From positions 48,355 to 112,354 of the forward strand of contig NZ_JBATVG010000016.1 in NCBI RefSeq assembly GCF_049671645.1: a DNA stretch of 64,000 nt. The letters run 5' to 3'. Both the position numbers and the translations under genes were made by a program. Under the pieces are notes generated by a model. The model was not told where the DNA came from, searched no databases, and saw only the letters and a program-made list of their open reading frames with translations. Below, one piece after another: positions 16,010 through 24,163 of this stretch (the stretch's first letter is position 1; every line of letters begins with the position of its first letter). The stretch is from Castellaniella sp049671645. GTDB taxonomy: Bacteria > Pseudomonadota > Gammaproteobacteria > Burkholderiales > Burkholderiaceae_B.

Positions 16010-17538
16010 CAGTCATCTCCCTCGGAACGCCCCGGAAACGGACAGGCAGGCCACTCGACCCTGAAACAGGCCCCTGCGGCAGCCCCGTCGTCGACCAGGG
16101 TGATCTCGCCATCGACCCGCTCGACCAGGCGGCGGCACAGAGCCAGGCCCAGGCCTGTACCCCCCTCGCGCCCCGTGACAAAGGGCGAAAACAGTTGCGC
16201 TCGCAATGGCTCGGGCACCCCCGGCCCATTATCCCGGATCAGCAGGATGACCCGGCCGTTCCGTTGGGATAGCGTCACTTCGATATGGGCCTCGTTTTCC
16301 AGGGCGCCGACGGCATCCAGCGCATTTCGCAGCAGATTGAAGACCACCTGCTCCATCTGGACCGCATCGGCGCGAATGCCGACAGGCTCATCGGGCGCCT
16401 GGATCCGCAACCGCACCCGATGCGCGGCCAATTCCGATGCCAGCAGCGTATGGACATGATCCAGCACCCGGCGCACGTCCACCACGGCGGGTGGCTGGCT
16501 CCGGGGGCGCGACCAGTGACGGAAGCGTTCCAGCAGGGCGGCGCCCCGCTTGGCCTGAACCACCACATCATCCAGCGCCTGCGTCGCCCTGACCGGGTCG
16601 CCCTGCGCCAACAGCCTGCGGCCAGCCTGGGCGAGCGCCAGGATCGAGGTCAGCGGCTGCGTCAATTCGTGCGCCAGACCGCTGGCCATCTCGCCCATGG
16701 CATTGACACGATGCGCATGGGCCAGGCGCGAATCCAGCGCGCTGATCCGCGCCTGTTCAAGCGCGGCGCGGGCCCGGGCGCGGCTTTGCCGGATCAGCGC
16801 CAGCCCCGCGCCTACCGCGCTGACCAGCAAAACAGCCAAGGCCAGCACAGCGGGGTCCAGCAAGGCGGCCGGCTGGATCCGAAATGCCGTATCCAGCACG
16901 AGCGCCTGGGACGCGCTGCCCAGCTCCTGAGAAAAATGAAGATTCAGCCACCCGCCCCGTAACTCGTCCGGTGTCCTGCCGCCCGGCAGCATCAATCGTT
17001 TTGCAGCGCGATCCTGGTCCCAATACCCATCGTTTCCCTGGATCAATTGCGCCGTATCGACCCCCAGGGCCAGCCCATACCGGGCCTCCGCCGTATTGGG
17101 GCTGCGCTTGACCAGCAGATAGCCATCGGATCGCCCGGGATACGGAATCAGCGCCGGCTGCCCCGTCGAACCCAGGGCGGCATGCCGCACCGCCGCCCAC
17201 ACCGCCTGGTCCGGCGCGCCCAGCCCGACCGCCCTCAAAGGGCCGGCCAGGGGGACCAGCCAGATCTCCCTGATCCGGGGGTAATAGCGACGCACGGACT
17301 GGGCGACTTCCAGGAACAGGTGGTGGTCCGGATCATCGGGCGCCAGCGCGACCGCGGACAAAGTCGTCAAATGGGCATCATGCTGGCCCACCAGCTGAGA
17401 GGCCTGCCGCAACAAGGCCGTGCTTTCCTGCACGAAGCGCTGTCTCTGGACCTGCCACTGCCAAAGCGCGACGGCGACGGCCGTCAGGACTACCAGCAGG
17501 CACCAGGCGCCCGCCAGGACTGCGCGACGGCGATTCAT
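16009..17538 (-). CDS. Membrane sensor histidine kinase
   Basis: This is a 509-residue kinase: membrane helix about 8-26, periplasmic sensor of about 200 residues with no domain I recognise, second helix 229-249, dimerisation/phospho-acceptor region with His290 (MASGLAHELTQPL), and a HATPase domain (N-box about 370, DNGPGVPE, GTGLGLALCRRLVE). The H-box with Glu-Leu-Thr-Gln-Pro is typical of the FixL/TodS-like class that partners FixJ-type regulators, which fits the next gene. The start at 17538 puts the first helix at the N-terminus; the frame remains open upstream but without membrane-protein character. There is no clear ribosome site. Confidence 0.9.
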   Translation of the reverse strand: MNRRRAVLAGAWCLLVVLTAVAVALWQWQVQRQRFVQESTALLRQASQLVGQHDAHLTTLSAVALAPDDPDHHLFLEVAQSVRRYYPRIREIWLVPLAGPLRAVGLGAPDQAVWAAVRHAALGSTGQPALIPYPGRSDGYLLVKRSPNTAEARYGLALGVDTAQLIQGNDGYWDQDRAAKRLMLPGGRTPDELRGGWLNLHFSQELGSASQALVLDTAFRIQPAALLDPAVLALAVLLVSAVGAGLALIRQSRARARAALEQARISALDSRLAHAHRVNAMGEMASGLAHELTQPLTSILALAQAGRRLLAQGDPVRATQALDDVVVQAKRGAALLERFRHWSRPRSQPPAVVDVRRVLDHVHTLLASELAAHRVRLRIQAPDEPVGIRADAVQMEQVVFNLLRNALDAVGALENEAHIEVTLSQRNGRVILLIRDNGPGVPEPLRAQLFSPFVTGREGGTGLGLALCRRLVERVDGEITLVDDGAAAGACFRVEWPACPFPGRSEGDD

Positions 17539-17775
17539 GGAAAGCCCCGGGGCAAGCGGCGCATGCCCCCGGCAAGCCATGCGCCCGGCGCATCTCGCAG
17601 TGCCATCAAACCCTCCCTGGCGGCATGTCGAACATCCCTGGATTCTACAAGGCGTCCCTCCACGAGGGTAGCGGACAGCCCGCGTGAAACGAATGAGGGC
17701 GAAGCAGCATCTATTGGGCAAGGCCGGAAGAGCACGCGCCATAACCGGCCATGACCCCATCAGGAGAAAATCCAA

Positions 17776-18114
17776 ATGTTGACCGCAACCCTACTGGTCT
17801 TTGCCATCGCCGCCGTCGGCGGTCTGATCCTTGCCGCGCACGTCCTGCGCGGCAAATTCGCGCCCTGGGCGCTATCCGTGCTGCACGCGCTGCTGGGCGC
17901 CATCGGCCTGATCCTGCTGATCACCATGCTGGTGCAGGGCAATACCGCCCAGCAGGTGCTGACCGGCTTCATCATCCTGCTGATCGCCGCCTTGGGCGGG
18001 TTCTTTCTGGCGTCCTTCCATCTGCGCAAGACCCTGCCGCCCAAGGCTGTCGTGATCCTGCACGCGGCACTGGCAGTCATCGGCTTCCTGACCCTGCTGA
18101 GCCTCGCCCTGTAA
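17776..18114 (+). CDS. Small four-helix membrane protein of unknown function
   Basis: This is a 112-residue protein that is almost wholly hydrophobic, with four predicted helices separated by short basic or polar loops (RGKFAP, LRKTLPPK). Two similar halves are visible: each has a helix ending in a basic loop followed by a V-LHA-L--IG segment (SVLHALLGAIG and VILHAALAVIG), so the protein looks like an internal duplication. A good AGGAG precedes the ATG at 17776. The next gene starts four bases after its stop, so the two probably form one operon. Confidence 0.75.
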   Translation: MLTATLLVFAIAAVGGLILAAHVLRGKFAPWALSVLHALLGAIGLILLITMLVQGNTAQQVLTGFIILLIAALGGFFLASFHLRKTLPPKAVVILHAALAVIGFLTLLSLAL

Positions 18115-18118
18115 CGCC

Positions 18119-18526
18119 ATGCGCCATCCTCTTCATCCCGCGCTGGTGCACTTCCCCGTCGCCTGTTGGTCGCTGGCCACGCTGGCCGACTTCGCCGGCC
18201 TGTGGTTCGGTGAAACCGCCTGGCAATGGTCCGCCGGGCTGCTGGCGGTCGGCTGTCTCACGGCCCTGGCCGCCATGACGGCGGGGCTCATGGAGCTGGC
18301 CCGGATCCCCGATGGGCCCGCTTTGCGGGACACGTATTGGCATATGGGCATCATGCTGGCGGCGTTCGCGCTCTTCACCGCCCGCCTGCTGATCGGCCAG
18401 GACCATTTGCAGCCGCTGGCCCCGGACGCCCTGGCGCTGGCGATCGACGCTCTCGGCTTTGCCGCGCTGGCGGCCGGCGGCTGGCTGGGCGGCCGGCTGG
18501 TATACGGCCACGGCATCGGACGCTAA
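18119..18526 (+). CDS. DUF2231-type membrane protein
   Basis: This is a 135-residue protein with four hydrophobic helices. The N-terminal HPLHPALVHFPVACW is the signature of the DUF2231 family of predicted membrane proteins, whose conserved His residues have led others to suggest metal or heme contact; no function is established. It follows the preceding small membrane protein with four bases between, hence one operon. No own ribosome site is visible, suggesting translational coupling. Confidence 0.82.
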   Translation: MRHPLHPALVHFPVACWSLATLADFAGLWFGETAWQWSAGLLAVGCLTALAAMTAGLMELARIPDGPALRDTYWHMGIMLAAFALFTARLLIGQDHLQPLAPDALALAIDALGFAALAAGGWLGGRLVYGHGIGR

Positions 18527-18928
18527 CGCGCCGTCCGGTTGATCCGTACAGTTCAATCCGGACGGATGCGCCGCCCAGACGGACCACGGCGGTCGCTATC
18601 GCTGCGGCCCGGTGCGACCCGCGCACGGCCAGCCCGGCCGTCCAAGCGGCGTGACAGCACGGAAACACACAAAACACGCAATGAGCGGTCCGGGGACGTC
18701 GCGCCCGAAGGGCGCGGCAGCGCCTGGCCGGGATCCGGCACGCCTGGAACGGCGTGCTTTGGAATGCGGGGAAACACATATTCACACGCCTTGAATCTGG
18801 CCGCAGAATATCCATAGGGATGTTTGCTGCTTCAGGCAGGCATGCGACAAGAAAGGCGCGGGGGTGACCGAATTGATCGCGGGCCTGGCAGCCCATTCGG
18901 CGAAGTGATGGATGAATCCAGGAAGAAT
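18527..18928. other. Noncoding stretch with several hairpins, no gene seen
   Basis: No frame here looks coding on either strand. Three inverted repeats are visible: ccgtccgg/ccggacgg (18531-18538 and 18558-18565, extended inward by ttga/tcaa), cgcgccc-gaa-gggcgcg (18700-18716), and gcacgcc-tggaac-ggcgtgc followed by ttt (18738-18760). The last could terminate the DUF2231 transcript; the others are unexplained. Confidence 0.5.
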
Positions 18929-19004
18929 TGGTGGGTCGTGCGCGGCTCGAACGCGCGACCAACGGATTAAAAGTCCGGTGCTCTACCGACTGAGCTAACG
19001 ACCC
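18929..19004 (-). tRNA. tRNA-Lys (anticodon UUU)
   Basis: The reverse strand folds as a complete 76-base tRNA: acceptor GGGTCGT/ACGACCC, D-arm with AGCTCAGTCGGTAGAGC, anticodon loop CTTTTAA (anticodon TTT, lysine), T-arm with GTTCGAGC, discriminator A and an encoded CCA. It stands alone between the hairpin-rich gap and the divergent metallophosphoesterase gene. A TTGACG on the minus strand (19048-19043) is a possible -35. Confidence 0.97.
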
Positions 19005-19021
19005 AACCTAAGCATTAAATT

Positions 19022-19050
19022 TTGACATCATATGAAAATCTCGTCAAGTA
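19022..19050 (+). promoter_or_regulatory. Promoter of the metallophosphoesterase gene
   Basis: A consensus -35 TTGACA (19022-19027) is followed after 17 bases by a weak -10 CAAGTA (19045-19050). The AT-rich segment is partly palindromic (TTGAC...GTCAA), so the divergent tRNA-Lys promoter may share it. Confidence 0.4.
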
Positions 19051-19071
19051 GCCCAGGGAGGGCTGACCGCC

Positions 19072-19869
19072 ATGTCAGAATCCCATGATCCCGCAGCCCT
19101 GCGGCTGCACATCGTATCCGACTTGCATCTCAGCATGCAGGGCCTGGCCCTGCCCGACATCCAGGCCGACGTCACCATCCTGGCGGGCGACATCGCCCGC
19201 CCGCTGGCCGCGATGCAATGGGCGGCGCAGATTCCGCGCCCTGTCCTGTACGTGCCAGGCAACCATGAATTCTACGGCGGGGACATTCCGGGGGTGCGGG
19301 CGCAACTGGCGCAAGCCGCATCCCGGCACGGCATCGCACTGCTGGACCAGGGGACCGCGGTCATCAGCGGGGTCCGTTTCCTGGGCGTCACGCTCTGGAC
19401 GGATTTCGAGCTGTTCGGCACCGACCAGCGCGACCATGCCATGGACCAGACCGGGCAATTCATGCGCGATTTCCAGGTCATCCGCAACGGCGACGGATCG
19501 CGCTTCACGCCGCAAGACGCAGCGGCCTTGTTCCGGCAGCAATACGACTGGCTGGACACGATGCTGGACGAACCGTTCGACGGGCCGACCGTCGTCATCA
19601 CGCACCATGCGCCCAGCTTGCGCAGCGTCCACCCGCGCTTCGAGGACTCCCTGATCAGCGCCGGCTTCGTATCCGACTGCACGGGGCTGATGGGCCGCGC
19701 CTGCCTGTGGGTGCACGGCCACACGCACGACAGCTTCGATTATGTCGTGCGCGGCACCCGTGTCCTGTGCAACCCCCGGGGCTACTGCCGCGACGGGGTC
19801 GACGAGAACCCGGCCTTCAACCCCGGGCTGCGCGTCGAAGTGCCGATCACCGAATCATCGCGCCCGTGA
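19072..19869 (+). CDS. Calcineurin-like metallophosphoesterase
   Basis: This is a 265-residue hydrolase with the full set of metallophosphoesterase motifs: DLH in IVSDLHLSMQG (14-24), LAGDIAR, GNHEF, THHAPS and GHTHDSF. These residues bind two metal ions and cleave phosphoesters. No signal peptide is present, so it acts in the cytoplasm; the natural substrate is unknown. A GGGAGG ribosome site stands well before the ATG. The last 15 bases overlap the end of the convergent GH31 gene. Confidence 0.9.
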   Translation: MSESHDPAALRLHIVSDLHLSMQGLALPDIQADVTILAGDIARPLAAMQWAAQIPRPVLYVPGNHEFYGGDIPGVRAQLAQAASRHGIALLDQGTAVISGVRFLGVTLWTDFELFGTDQRDHAMDQTGQFMRDFQVIRNGDGSRFTPQDAAALFRQQYDWLDTMLDEPFDGPTVVITHHAPSLRSVHPRFEDSLISAGFVSDCTGLMGRACLWVHGHTHDSFDYVVRGTRVLCNPRGYCRDGVDENPAFNPGLRVEVPITESSRP

Positions 19870-22044
19870 AATCCGCACTTCCGCGCCGCGGCGTTTGACT
19901 TCCAGGCCCTCGGACGGCAGGATTTTCAAGCCCTCCAGCCCCTTGATGTAGCTGGACCCCTGCATCTGCATGACGCGGATCTTGTTGCGCATGACGACCG
20001 GGTTGTGTTCCGGCATGCCGAACATCCAAACTTCTTCCAGGATGCGGGCGGAATTGATTTCGCCGGTATGCTGGGCCACCGGCCCCAGGCACAGCATATG
20101 CCCTTCGCGGCCAAACACCGGCAGGGAATCCAGCCCGGCGCTCACGGTCCAGCGGGTGCCGCCTTCGTAGCGCCAGCCCGTGCTCAGGTCCCACCAGGCG
20201 TCGCCCTTGGGCAGATAGACCTCGGTTTCCCCCCCCGGCTGCATGACGGGGGCCACCAGCAGCGCCGGCCCCAGCAGATACTGCGTATCCCAGACATGCG
20301 CATCCGGATCGGCCGGGTACGCCTGCACCATGGAGCGCTGCACCGGCAGACCGGTGCGCACGGCGTCGTCGATGATGCCGGCCACGTACGGCAGCAGGCG
20401 ATAGCGCCACTGCAGCCAATGTTTGACGATGGCGCGGGTGTCCGCGTCGAAGGCGTCCGGCATCAGGTCAGGGCGGCCCTGGAAGCTGAAATTGGCGGAA
20501 AACACGCACATCGCCAGCCAGCGCAGGTACAGCTCCGGAGACATGTCCCGGCTTGCATGCAAGACGCTGCCCAGCCCATGCGTCTGCACGGCCACCCCGC
20601 TGTTGCCGACCGACAGCGCGGCATGCAAGGTGCGGGCATACCCGTCCCAGGTGTTGTCCACGTCCGGCCCCTGCTGCCAGGCAAACCGCTGCGAGCCCGG
20701 GAACAGGTCGCGGCTGAGCATGACGCCTTCCTGGGGCGTGCGCGGCCCGGCCACGGCATCGAACAGAGCGCGCCGGGCGAGGTGCGGATAGGCAGTGCGC
20801 AGCACCGCGCCGGACTCGCCGCCCCTGGCCTCGACATCCGGCGGAAAATCGAATTGCGCCTGACAGACGGGGGCATCCAGGCCGTCTTCCAACGCCTGCT
20901 GATGGCGCTCGGTCCACAGCCGGGCAGCGTCCTTGTGCGTCAGATCCAGCAGCCCGAAGGGCTGGCCGCCCGACGCCGGCGTGCCGGGACACACCCAGGC
21001 AGCCCCATCGGCGTCGCACAACAACCAGCCCCGGTCTTCCCATTCATCGAACAGGGCGGTGCCCTGCAGCACCCCGGGAATGGCGCTGCCGGCCAGATGA
21101 ATATCCAGGGATTCGGCGGACGAGACCAGGGCGCGCCAATCGGGGACGCGGCCGGACCATTCAAAGACCGGCTTGTCCGCCTGGAAGCCCACGATGGCCG
21201 GGTCGGCCAGGCGCAAGACATCCAGCGCCAGGCCCTGCGACCGCAGGCTGCGGATCTGTTGCAGGCTGTCGTCGACGGTCTGCCCGGCGGCCTGATCCAG
21301 CCAGACCCCCATGGGCCAGAGATTCGGCTGGCCGGCGCGCCCGGTCAGGGCCGTATATTGATTGAGGATTTCAGACGGATCGCCGACGAACAGGAAGACG
21401 TCCAGGCCGGCCCCGCGCACCCGCACCCGGTAGCGGCCAGGCGTGCGCGTATCGTGTTCGACCTGATCCAGCGTGTTGGCCGCCGCCCCCCAGCCACCCG
21501 GCGTCCAGGCCAGCGGCAGGCTGCGATCGGCCGGCCTGTCCGACACCAGAAGACTGCCGCGCCGATCGGGATCCCCCTGGGTTTCGCCCAGTCCGAACAG
21601 GCCTTCGGTATCCCCCAAAGACCAGTCGATCGACCACATGCGCACGCCATCATCCCCGACGGCGGGTTGAAAGGACACCCGGGCCCGCGCCACGCGCAGA
21701 TCCTGGCGCAGCAACTGGATGGAGGGTTCGGCCCCACCGATCTGCAGGCTGGTATCCCCCTGCGTCAGGCGCCAGACCCCGGGTTCGGGGGACTGGCAGT
21801 CGAATTCGCCGACGGCTTCGTGCCGGGCCAGCAGCATATCGGCCTGGCGCTGCGCCCGCGCCGTCAGTTTCCCAGGTTCCAGCCAGGCGCGCGGGCCGCA
21901 ACGCAGACGGTAGACACCGGGTGCGTGGGCTTCAATGCGTAAACACCATTCATCAGAATGGTAGGCCCATTCGACGCAGGACGACGTCGTGGTGACCGGG
22001 CCAGTCTCGAACAGTTGGTCCGCCAATTCGATGGTGGGCGACAC
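19855..22044 (-). CDS. GH31-family glycosidase-like protein with divergent active site
   Basis: This is a cytoplasmic 729-residue protein with the overall plan of family 31 alpha-glucosidases/xylosidases: N-terminal beta domain (LFGLGET), central TIM barrel, and C-terminal beta domains (LGPALLVAPVM, VYLPKGDAWWD). The usual nucleophile motif KTDFGE reads QFDFPP (Asp399 kept), the acid/base region keeps an Asp (Asp461 in QQGPDVDN), but the usual WSHDIGGF reads QTHGLGSV, losing the Asp. It may be a divergent hydrolase or inactive. I prefer the GTG at 22044 because AGAGGA lies eight bases before it; ATGs at 22074 and 22092 lack ribosome sites. Confidence 0.8.
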   Translation of the reverse strand: MSPTIELADQLFETGPVTTTSSCVEWAYHSDEWCLRIEAHAPGVYRLRCGPRAWLEPGKLTARAQRQADMLLARHEAVGEFDCQSPEPGVWRLTQGDTSLQIGGAEPSIQLLRQDLRVARARVSFQPAVGDDGVRMWSIDWSLGDTEGLFGLGETQGDPDRRGSLLVSDRPADRSLPLAWTPGGWGAAANTLDQVEHDTRTPGRYRVRVRGAGLDVFLFVGDPSEILNQYTALTGRAGQPNLWPMGVWLDQAAGQTVDDSLQQIRSLRSQGLALDVLRLADPAIVGFQADKPVFEWSGRVPDWRALVSSAESLDIHLAGSAIPGVLQGTALFDEWEDRGWLLCDADGAAWVCPGTPASGGQPFGLLDLTHKDAARLWTERHQQALEDGLDAPVCQAQFDFPPDVEARGGESGAVLRTAYPHLARRALFDAVAGPRTPQEGVMLSRDLFPGSQRFAWQQGPDVDNTWDGYARTLHAALSVGNSGVAVQTHGLGSVLHASRDMSPELYLRWLAMCVFSANFSFQGRPDLMPDAFDADTRAIVKHWLQWRYRLLPYVAGIIDDAVRTGLPVQRSMVQAYPADPDAHVWDTQYLLGPALLVAPVMQPGGETEVYLPKGDAWWDLSTGWRYEGGTRWTVSAGLDSLPVFGREGHMLCLGPVAQHTGEINSARILEEVWMFGMPEHNPVVMRNKIRVMQMQGSSYIKGLEGLKILPSEGLEVKRRGAEVRISRAR

Positions 22045-22100
22045 AGCGTGATCCTCTGGGCGATGCGCCCACATGAGTCTTGTAAAAGACATTATTCTGA

Positions 22101-22127
22101 CGGATTTGCGCCATAAAATAAAATCCG
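22101..22127. repeat. Inverted repeat upstream of the GH31-like gene
   Basis: CGGATTT and AAATCCG are perfect 7-base arms 13 bases apart around an AT-rich centre (ccataaaata). The position upstream of the GH31-like gene fits an operator or a small hairpin; no regulator gene is adjacent. Confidence 0.4.
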
Positions 22128-22205
22128 ACTGCGGTTCAGGCCCAAAAACCGCCGTTCACACCCGATTTCCAGGCGATTTCGCCCGCATGACGCTACCGAT
22201 CCGCG

Positions 22206-24071
22206 TCAGCGCGCACGAATCCGGTGCTGCAATTCACGTTCGATCGGCCAGGGCTCCAGATCCAGCCGGGCCGCGATCAGGTCGCCGGCCAGCGCCGACC
22301 AGCTCAAGCCTCTGGACCCGTAGGCGCATGCCAGCCACACCCCCGGCAACCCGGGAACGGCATCAATGATGGGCAGATGGTCGCGCGTCGCCGCCCTCCA
22401 GCCTGCCCAGCCCAGCGGGGCATCGCGCCCCAGCCAGGGCAACGCCCCGGCCGGCAGCCATGCGCCGAGCCGCTCCAGAATTTCGCGGTGCCCCTCCGGA
22501 TCCACCACGCTATCGGCGCCTCCCGGCCGATAGGTGCTGCCGGCCACGGCCCAGCCGTGGCGCGGCGGCAGGCAATAGCCATTGCCCGACACAATGCACG
22601 ACGGCATCCCGGACTCGGACGGCGCCACCGGGTAGAGACTGACCTGCCCGGCCAGCGGCGTCATTCCCGCCAGCACCGGCCAACCGGACAGGGGCGCGCA
22701 GGCCGCCAGCAACGGCCCGGCATGCCGGGCATTGGCCAGCACGACCTGGTCGGCCCGCCCCAGCACGGCGCCATCGTCGCCCAACAGCGTCCAGCCGTCC
22801 TCTGGCGCGGGCCGCAGGCTCCCCACCCGTGCGGCGTGGCGCGTCACGCCGGGCCGCGACAGCAAGGCTGCGGTCAGCGCACCGGGGCAGACACGCAAGG
22901 CCCTGGGAAACCACAAGCCGCCGTGCTGCAAGGGCACGCTCGCCTGGCGGCCGGCCTCGGCCGCGTCCAGCCAGCGCACCCATGCCTCGGGGAACTGCAA
23001 TCCCGACAGCGCCAGGCGCTGCGCCCCGGCATGATCCGCCGTCTGCGCGCAGACCAGAGCCCCGCAGGGATCGGGCCGCGCCTCGTCATCCAAGCCTCGC
23101 CACCGCGCCCAGGCGCGACTCAGGCCCGCGCGGCTGAGACGGGAGCGCGTATCGTCATCCGGGCTCAAGGCGGGCACCAGGGCGGCGGCCCCCCGTTGCC
23201 GAATCCCCGCATCCACGTCCAGTGCGCAGCATGGATCCCAGACCTGCACATCGTGCCCCCGCAAGGCCAAGGCCTGGGCCACCCCCGCCCCGGCCAGGCC
23301 CGCGCCGACGACCGCCACGGTCTGCCGGCGCCACGGAGGCGGCGACACCCCCAGGTTGGGACGCAGCACGGCCACCATCGTTTCGTGCTTGCCCGCCAGC
23401 CCCGGAATCTTGCGGACCAGGAATCCGGCATCGCGCAGGTCGCGCCTCACCTGGCCGGCGGAACACCAGCTGGCTGCCGTCGCCCCGACCCTGGACAACC
23501 GCCGCAATTGCCCGAAGACCATGGGCGACCACATGTCGGGATTGACCCGAGGCGCAAAGCCGTCCAGGAAGAAGGCATCGACCGTGGCCTGCGCCTGCCG
23601 GGCGGTACGCCTGATATCCCCGAAATACAAGGTCAGGCTCACGCGCCCGTCCGCCAGATCCAGGCGATGCACCCCCGGCAGCAGCGCCGGCCAGCCGGCC
23701 GCCAGTTCGTCGGCCAGCGGCTGCATGTCGCCGGGCAGTCGATCCCAGGCGCGGCGCAGGTCCGGCACTGAAAACGGGTGTGCCTCGAAGGCCAGATAAT
23801 GCAGGCGGGCGCTGCGGCGCGGATCGTCACGCCAGGCCTGCCAGGCGGTCAGGAAATTCTGCCCCAAGCCAAAACCGGTTTCGCAGATCGTGAAAGCCTC
23901 GCGTCCCTGCCAGCGCTGCGGCAGATCATTGCCCCGCAGAAAGACATGGCGGGCCTGCGCCACCGCCCCCGCCTGACCGTGATACACATCGCCATAGCAT
24001 TCGCTGCGCGGGACGCCCTGCGCATCTTCGCTCCACCGGGCGGGGGTCAATCTTTCATAAGGGCCGGACAT
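22206..24071 (-). CDS. mnmC: Bifunctional tRNA wobble-uridine modification enzyme MnmC
   Basis: This is a 621-residue fusion that finishes mnm5s2U at tRNA position 34. The N-terminal third is the SAM-dependent methyltransferase MnmC2 (ETGFGLGQNFL SAM loop about 64-74; FFLDGFAPRVNPDMW). The C-terminal two thirds are the FAD oxidase MnmC1 (dinucleotide fold VAVVGAGLAGAGVAQAL around 253), which removes the carboxymethyl group of cmnm5. Both halves look complete and the length fits the family. It is divergent from the inositol-phosphatase gene, whose promoter overlaps its start. Confidence 0.93.
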   Translation of the reverse strand: MSGPYERLTPARWSEDAQGVPRSECYGDVYHGQAGAVAQARHVFLRGNDLPQRWQGREAFTICETGFGLGQNFLTAWQAWRDDPRRSARLHYLAFEAHPFSVPDLRRAWDRLPGDMQPLADELAAGWPALLPGVHRLDLADGRVSLTLYFGDIRRTARQAQATVDAFFLDGFAPRVNPDMWSPMVFGQLRRLSRVGATAASWCSAGQVRRDLRDAGFLVRKIPGLAGKHETMVAVLRPNLGVSPPPWRRQTVAVVGAGLAGAGVAQALALRGHDVQVWDPCCALDVDAGIRQRGAAALVPALSPDDDTRSRLSRAGLSRAWARWRGLDDEARPDPCGALVCAQTADHAGAQRLALSGLQFPEAWVRWLDAAEAGRQASVPLQHGGLWFPRALRVCPGALTAALLSRPGVTRHAARVGSLRPAPEDGWTLLGDDGAVLGRADQVVLANARHAGPLLAACAPLSGWPVLAGMTPLAGQVSLYPVAPSESGMPSCIVSGNGYCLPPRHGWAVAGSTYRPGGADSVVDPEGHREILERLGAWLPAGALPWLGRDAPLGWAGWRAATRDHLPIIDAVPGLPGVWLACAYGSRGLSWSALAGDLIAARLDLEPWPIERELQHRIRAR

Positions 24072-24074
24072 GGC

Positions 24075-24103
24075 GGGACACTCTCTGGATGCTCACGTAC
24101 AAT
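24075..24103 (+). promoter_or_regulatory. Probable promoter of the inositol-phosphatase operon
   Basis: A -35-like GGGACA (24075-24080) and a strong -10 TACAAT (24098-24103) are 17 bases apart. Transcription would begin near 24110, leaving a leader of about 54 bases. Confidence 0.45.
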
Positions 24104-24163
24104 GAAACACGCCACGCAGGCCGGCTGGCGGCCTCGTGGGCGCAGCACAGGAACGATACTGAC

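Noticed and set aside
18375..18962. A 195-codon minus-strand frame over the hairpin-rich gap
   Set aside because: Overlaps the DUF2231 gene and the tRNA, Arg/Pro rich, no ribosome site or motif.
18929..19004. tRNA-Lys as the attachment site of an integrated element
   Set aside because: No integrase and no repeat of the tRNA 3' end were seen nearby, and the flanking genes look like ordinary chromosome.
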